Assembly (NCBI GenBank): GCA_046595995.1
Contig: JBKJNB010000076.1
Location: 1 to 13,478, forward strand
Direction: 5' to 3'
DNA from: JAWXBR01 sp046595995
Lineage (GTDB): Bacteria > Bacteroidota > Ignavibacteria > Kapaibacteriales > Kapaibacteriaceae
DNA length: 13,478 nucleotides
The translations under genes were made by a program, and so were the position numbers. The stretch's first letter is position 1, and each line of letters begins with the position of its first letter. Positions 10,800-13,478 of the stretch are shown piece after piece. The notes under the pieces are model-generated. The model saw only the letters and a list, made by a program, of their open reading frames with translations, was not told the DNA's origin and did no database searches.

Positions 10800-13478
10800 T
10801 GCAGCTCTGACGATGCCGCGGTTACGATGCTGCTTACTGCTGCATCTACTTCTGCATCCACCAACGTCCGTTCATCACTCCGAAAGGTCAGCGATAGACC
10901 AACGCTTTTCTTGTCTCCGCCCAACTGATCATCGCGGTACACATCAAACACACCAACATCGGTAAGCAACGTCGTACCCGACTTGCGCGCTACGTCCATA
11001 ATGGTACCCGCAGCCACACCGTCGCCAACGACAAATGCCACATCCCGACGTACGCTCGGATACAAGCCTACGTTCCGATACTCACGGGTTTGGGGAATGA
11101 GAGCCCGAACATCAATCTCAGCAGCGAAAACAGGTCGATCTACATCGTACCTCTTCGTAAACGAAGGATCAAGTTGAGCAATGTGACCGATAACCGTCCC
11201 CTTGCACGTCACCGAAAGTGAGTTCGCGGCAACATACATGGCGGACATCACAGATGCATCAGTAGCATTACGATCAGTAGCACTACGATCAGTAGCACTA
11301 CGATCAGTAGCATTACGATCAGTAGCACTACGATTTGATTTGTCGTGCTTATCGCGTATTGCTACTAGCTCCACGTCAACACCCGCTAGACGGATTGCCG
11401 CCAACAAGTCGCCCTCCACGTCATACAAGTCGATCTCCTTCTGCTTTCCACTCCAATGCATCTCTGTGAGCCCGCATGCCACAACACATAGCATCTGCGT
11501 TTCTTTCAACCCAAACTCTCCGTCGGCGCTGCGGCTAAAAACCTTACCTATCTCTACGAGTCGAACACCCTGCGCACCGTGACGCAAATTCGCTGACGCA
11601 ACACGCAACAGCGATGGCACTAACGACGACCGCAATGCAGAAAATTCTACGCCCATTGCATTTTTCAATGTCACGGTCGATTTGTCATCCGGCGCACCGA
11701 GCACATGTGTCACACAATCGGCATAGCCCCTTGCGGCTAGCCCCTTCCGCACAGCATTCGCAACCACATCGTGCGGAGCGTGCACAGCAACGTCAAACGC
11801 AACGTGAGCATGTGTAGCAGACGGAATGTTGTTGACTCCGTAAAGGCGCATTACTTCTTCAGCCACGTCTATTTCGTCCTGGATGTCAGAGCGGTGCGAC
11901 GGGACGGACCACATCTGCGACAGCACGGCGTCCGCACTCGACGAATCCTTCAATCGCGCGAGATCCTGCAATCGCACAAGTCCGACGGCTTCACACATCG
12001 TGTCAATCGTGGCATTCGATACATCGATGCCATTAATGCTGCGCATTCTGTCGTATCGCACACGCACTTGTCGTTGTGCAAACGGTGTTGAATACACATC
12101 GACGGGTGCATGAGCAACGGGTGCATCGCCAGCAACGCCACCGGCGTATTGGCAAATCAACGCAGTTGCACGAGCACATGCATCTGCGACGGCTTCGATG
12201 TCTACACCGCGTTCAAATCTGTACGATGCATCCGTGTTAAGCGCGACACGCTTCGCTGTGCGCCGTATCGACGACGGCGCGAAGTACGCACTCTCTATTA
12301 CGATGTCTGTAGTGTCATCGGCGATCTCCGAGTTCTCGCCGCCCATTACGCCTGCGATGCCAACCGGACCGCCCGCATTACAGATAAGCAATGCATCGGC
12401 ATCAAGCTCGCGTTGTTTACCATCTAACGTCGTAAACATCCATGGTCGAGGACGTTCTGCAAACGCCGAAGCTGCGGTTTGTACTATGATGTGGGCTTCT
12501 CCCGATGCAGGAGCATCGGGTCCCTCCTGTGAGGCTCCACCGTCTGCGGAGGAGTTTCCTAACGACCGCGCGTCGAATGCATGCAAAGGCTGTCCGTATT
12601 CCATCATCACGTAGTTCGTGGCGTCGACGATGATATTCCTCGGACGCAATCCGATTGCCGCAAGGCGGTCTTGCATCCACTGCGGCGAGGGCTGCACACG
12701 TACACCCGTAATGCGTTGCGCGATGTATCGCGGACAGAGTGTTTCGTTTTTCACATCAACACGAACGTTGCTCGCGAGAGGAAGTGATTTCGCAGATTGA
12801 TCTGTTGTCGTCTTTGCACCAGAAGCGCTACCGTCATTCAACGGTGCGGATGTCGACTTCAGCGGCTTGCCTTCGTGCACATGCATGTACGCTTGCAGGT
12901 CGCGTGCTATGCCAATGTGAGAGAGTGCATCGGCGCGATTTGGAGTAATCGCAACATCATAAACTATGTCAGTAAAGCCAAGGACGTCTGCGAGTGGAGT
13001 GCCAACGGAGAGCGACGCCGCGTTTTCGGAGCCAATAGATTCAGAACCTGAATTCTCAGCCATGCTCCATATACCATCCACGTCCGGTTCGAGTCCGAGT
13101 TCAGCCTTCGAACAAATCATCCCCTGCGACTCAACGCCACGAAGCACGCGACGAGCAATCGTATAGCCGCCCCCTGTCGTGCCGCCAGGCACGACAGCCC
13201 CTTCGAGAGCAATGGGTACCGTTTGTCCGGCTGCAACATTCGAAGCGCCGCACACAATCGTGCGGACGACGCCATCGCCGACATCGACCGTCGTCACGCT
13301 CAGCTTATCGGCCTTTGGGTGTTTCTCGCACGTAAGGATACGTCCGACGACGAAACCCTTTAACGTCGATCTGCGGTCCTCGATATGTTCGACTTCGAGT
13401 CCCAAATCGGTAAGGGTCTGCGCGATGCGCGCAGGGGTCCATTCGGACGTGAGTTCGATGTATTCCGACAGCCAGTTA
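10778..13478 (-). CDS. pheT: Phenylalanine--tRNA ligase beta subunit (5' end outside window)
   Basis: The frame is open to the right window edge; 899 residues are visible, beginning NWLSEYIELTSEW, so only about 6-8 residues are missing. The in-frame TTG at 13405 is not the start. Domains in order (visible numbering): a tRNA-binding EMAP-like domain at about 43-130 (VVGRILTCEKHPKADKL; VCGASNV; MICSKAELGL), the B3/4 editing domain at about 245-425 (VDATNYVMMEYGQPLHAFD; NTDASYRFERG), B5 at about 470-550 (RMRSINGIDVS; PSHRSDIQDEIDVAEE), the core domain at about 560-785 and the FDX-ACB domain at about 805-899 (YPSVRRDVAFVV). With PheS it charges tRNA-Phe. The protein is about 100 residues longer than usual because of low-complexity inserts near 141-158, 204-234, 306-327 and a pentapeptide repeat at 716-740. 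Conserved motifs are intact, so it should be active. Confidence 0.96.
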   Translation of the reverse strand, partial: NWLSEYIELTSEWTPARIAQTLTDLGLEVEHIEDRRSTLKGFVVGRILTCEKHPKADKLSVTTVDVGDGVVRTIVCGASNVAAGQTVPIALEGAVVPGGTTGGGYTIARRVLRGVESQGMICSKAELGLEPDVDGIWSMAENSGSESIGSENAASLSVGTPLADVLGFTDIVYDVAITPNRADALSHIGIARDLQAYMHVHEGKPLKSTSAPLNDGSASGAKTTTDQSAKSLPLASNVRVDVKNETLCPRYIAQRITGVRVQPSPQWMQDRLAAIGLRPRNIIVDATNYVMMEYGQPLHAFDARSLGNSSADGGASQEGPDAPASGEAHIIVQTAASAFAERPRPWMFTTLDGKQRELDADALLICNAGGPVGIAGVMGGENSEIADDTTDIVIESAYFAPSSIRRTAKRVALNTDASYRFERGVDIEAVADACARATALICQYAGGVAGDAPVAHAPVDVYSTPFAQRQVRVRYDRMRSINGIDVSNATIDTMCEAVGLVRLQDLARLKDSSSADAVLSQMWSVPSHRSDIQDEIDVAEEVMRLYGVNNIPSATHAHVAFDVAVHAPHDVVANAVRKGLAARGYADCVTHVLGAPDDKSTVTLKNAMGVEFSALRSSLVPSLLRVASANLRHGAQGVRLVEIGKVFSRSADGEFGLKETQMLCVVACGLTEMHWSGKQKEIDLYDVEGDLLAAIRLAGVDVELVAIRDKHDKSNRSATDRNATDRSATDRSATDRNATDASVMSAMYVAANSLSVTCKGTVIGHIAQLDPSFTKRYDVDRPVFAAEIDVRALIPQTREYRNVGLYPSVRRDVAFVVGDGVAAGTIMDVARKSGTTLLTDVGVFDVYRDDQLGGDKKSVGLSLTFRSDERTLVDAEVDAAVSSIVTAASSELHAQVRGN
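11258..11332 (-). repeat. Five tandem 15-bp repeats inside pheT
   Basis: Five consecutive 15-bp units (plus strand ATCAGTAGCA(T/C)TACG) encode R-(S/N)-A-T-D five times. The copies differ only at one C/T position, which switches Ser and Asn. The near-identity suggests recent expansion by slippage. The unit is a multiple of three, so copy-number change keeps the frame. Confidence 0.97.

Noticed and set aside
11258..11332. CRISPR array
   Set aside because: The repeats are 15 bp with no spacers and are in frame inside pheT.
13403..13405. TTG at 13405 as the pheT start
   Set aside because: The frame continues upstream as NWLSEYIEL..., the conserved PheT N-terminus, so the true start lies beyond the window.

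Overview
The window looks like chromosomal core-genome sequence from a Gram-negative bacterium of the Bacteroidota/Chlorobiota (FCB) group, possibly an early-branching lineage of the Kapabacteria or Ignavibacteria kind. The placement is inferred from three things: the gene order uppS-bamA-ompH-ompH, the order pheT-(coiled-coil gene)-zapA-6S RNA-rny, and three intergenic exact matches to the Bacteroidota -7 promoter element TAnnTTTG. Many genes here also have clear Shine-Dalgarno sequences, which is not typical of the best-studied Bacteroidota.

Left block (1-4233, minus strand): uppS, bamA and two OmpH/Skp-family chaperone genes, the second cut by the window edge. Together they form an envelope operon: the lipid-carrier synthase, the outer-membrane protein insertase and its periplasmic chaperones. 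A 208-bp divergent intergenic region (4234-4441) carries back-to-back promoters for uppS and for the rightward genes.

Middle block (4442-7490, plus strand): an HU/IHF-family DNA-binding protein, a membrane-anchored TPR protein overlapping it by 4 bp, a 31-residue AURKAIP1/COX24-type (bS22/mS38-like) ribosomal protein with a strong ribosome-binding site and its own terminator, a DMT/EamA transporter, and an acidic protein whose second half resembles the SUKH-4 immunity-protein fold. A bidirectional terminator lies at 7603-7635, between this block and the convergent right block.

Right block (7706-13478, minus strand, transcribed right to left): pheT (5' end outside the window), an unrecognised 267-residue coiled-coil protein, zapA, a structured RNA that I call 6S RNA, and rny (RNase Y). 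The RNA was identified by manual pairing and by position. It forms a long rod with a near-perfect closing stem and a GCAA-capped apical hairpin, and it ends 26 nt before the rny start codon.

A recurring oddity is short tandem duplication: five 15-bp units inside pheT, a 26-bp duplication at the pheT/coiled-coil junction that supplies the next gene's ribosome-binding site, 21-bp and 24-bp repeats inside the coiled-coil gene, and 12-bp repeats after the TPR gene. I see no mobile element, CRISPR array, tRNA or rRNA, and no clear defence system. The most interesting parts are the coiled-coil/zapA/6S/rny cluster, the orphan SUKH-like protein and the repeat-prone PheT.
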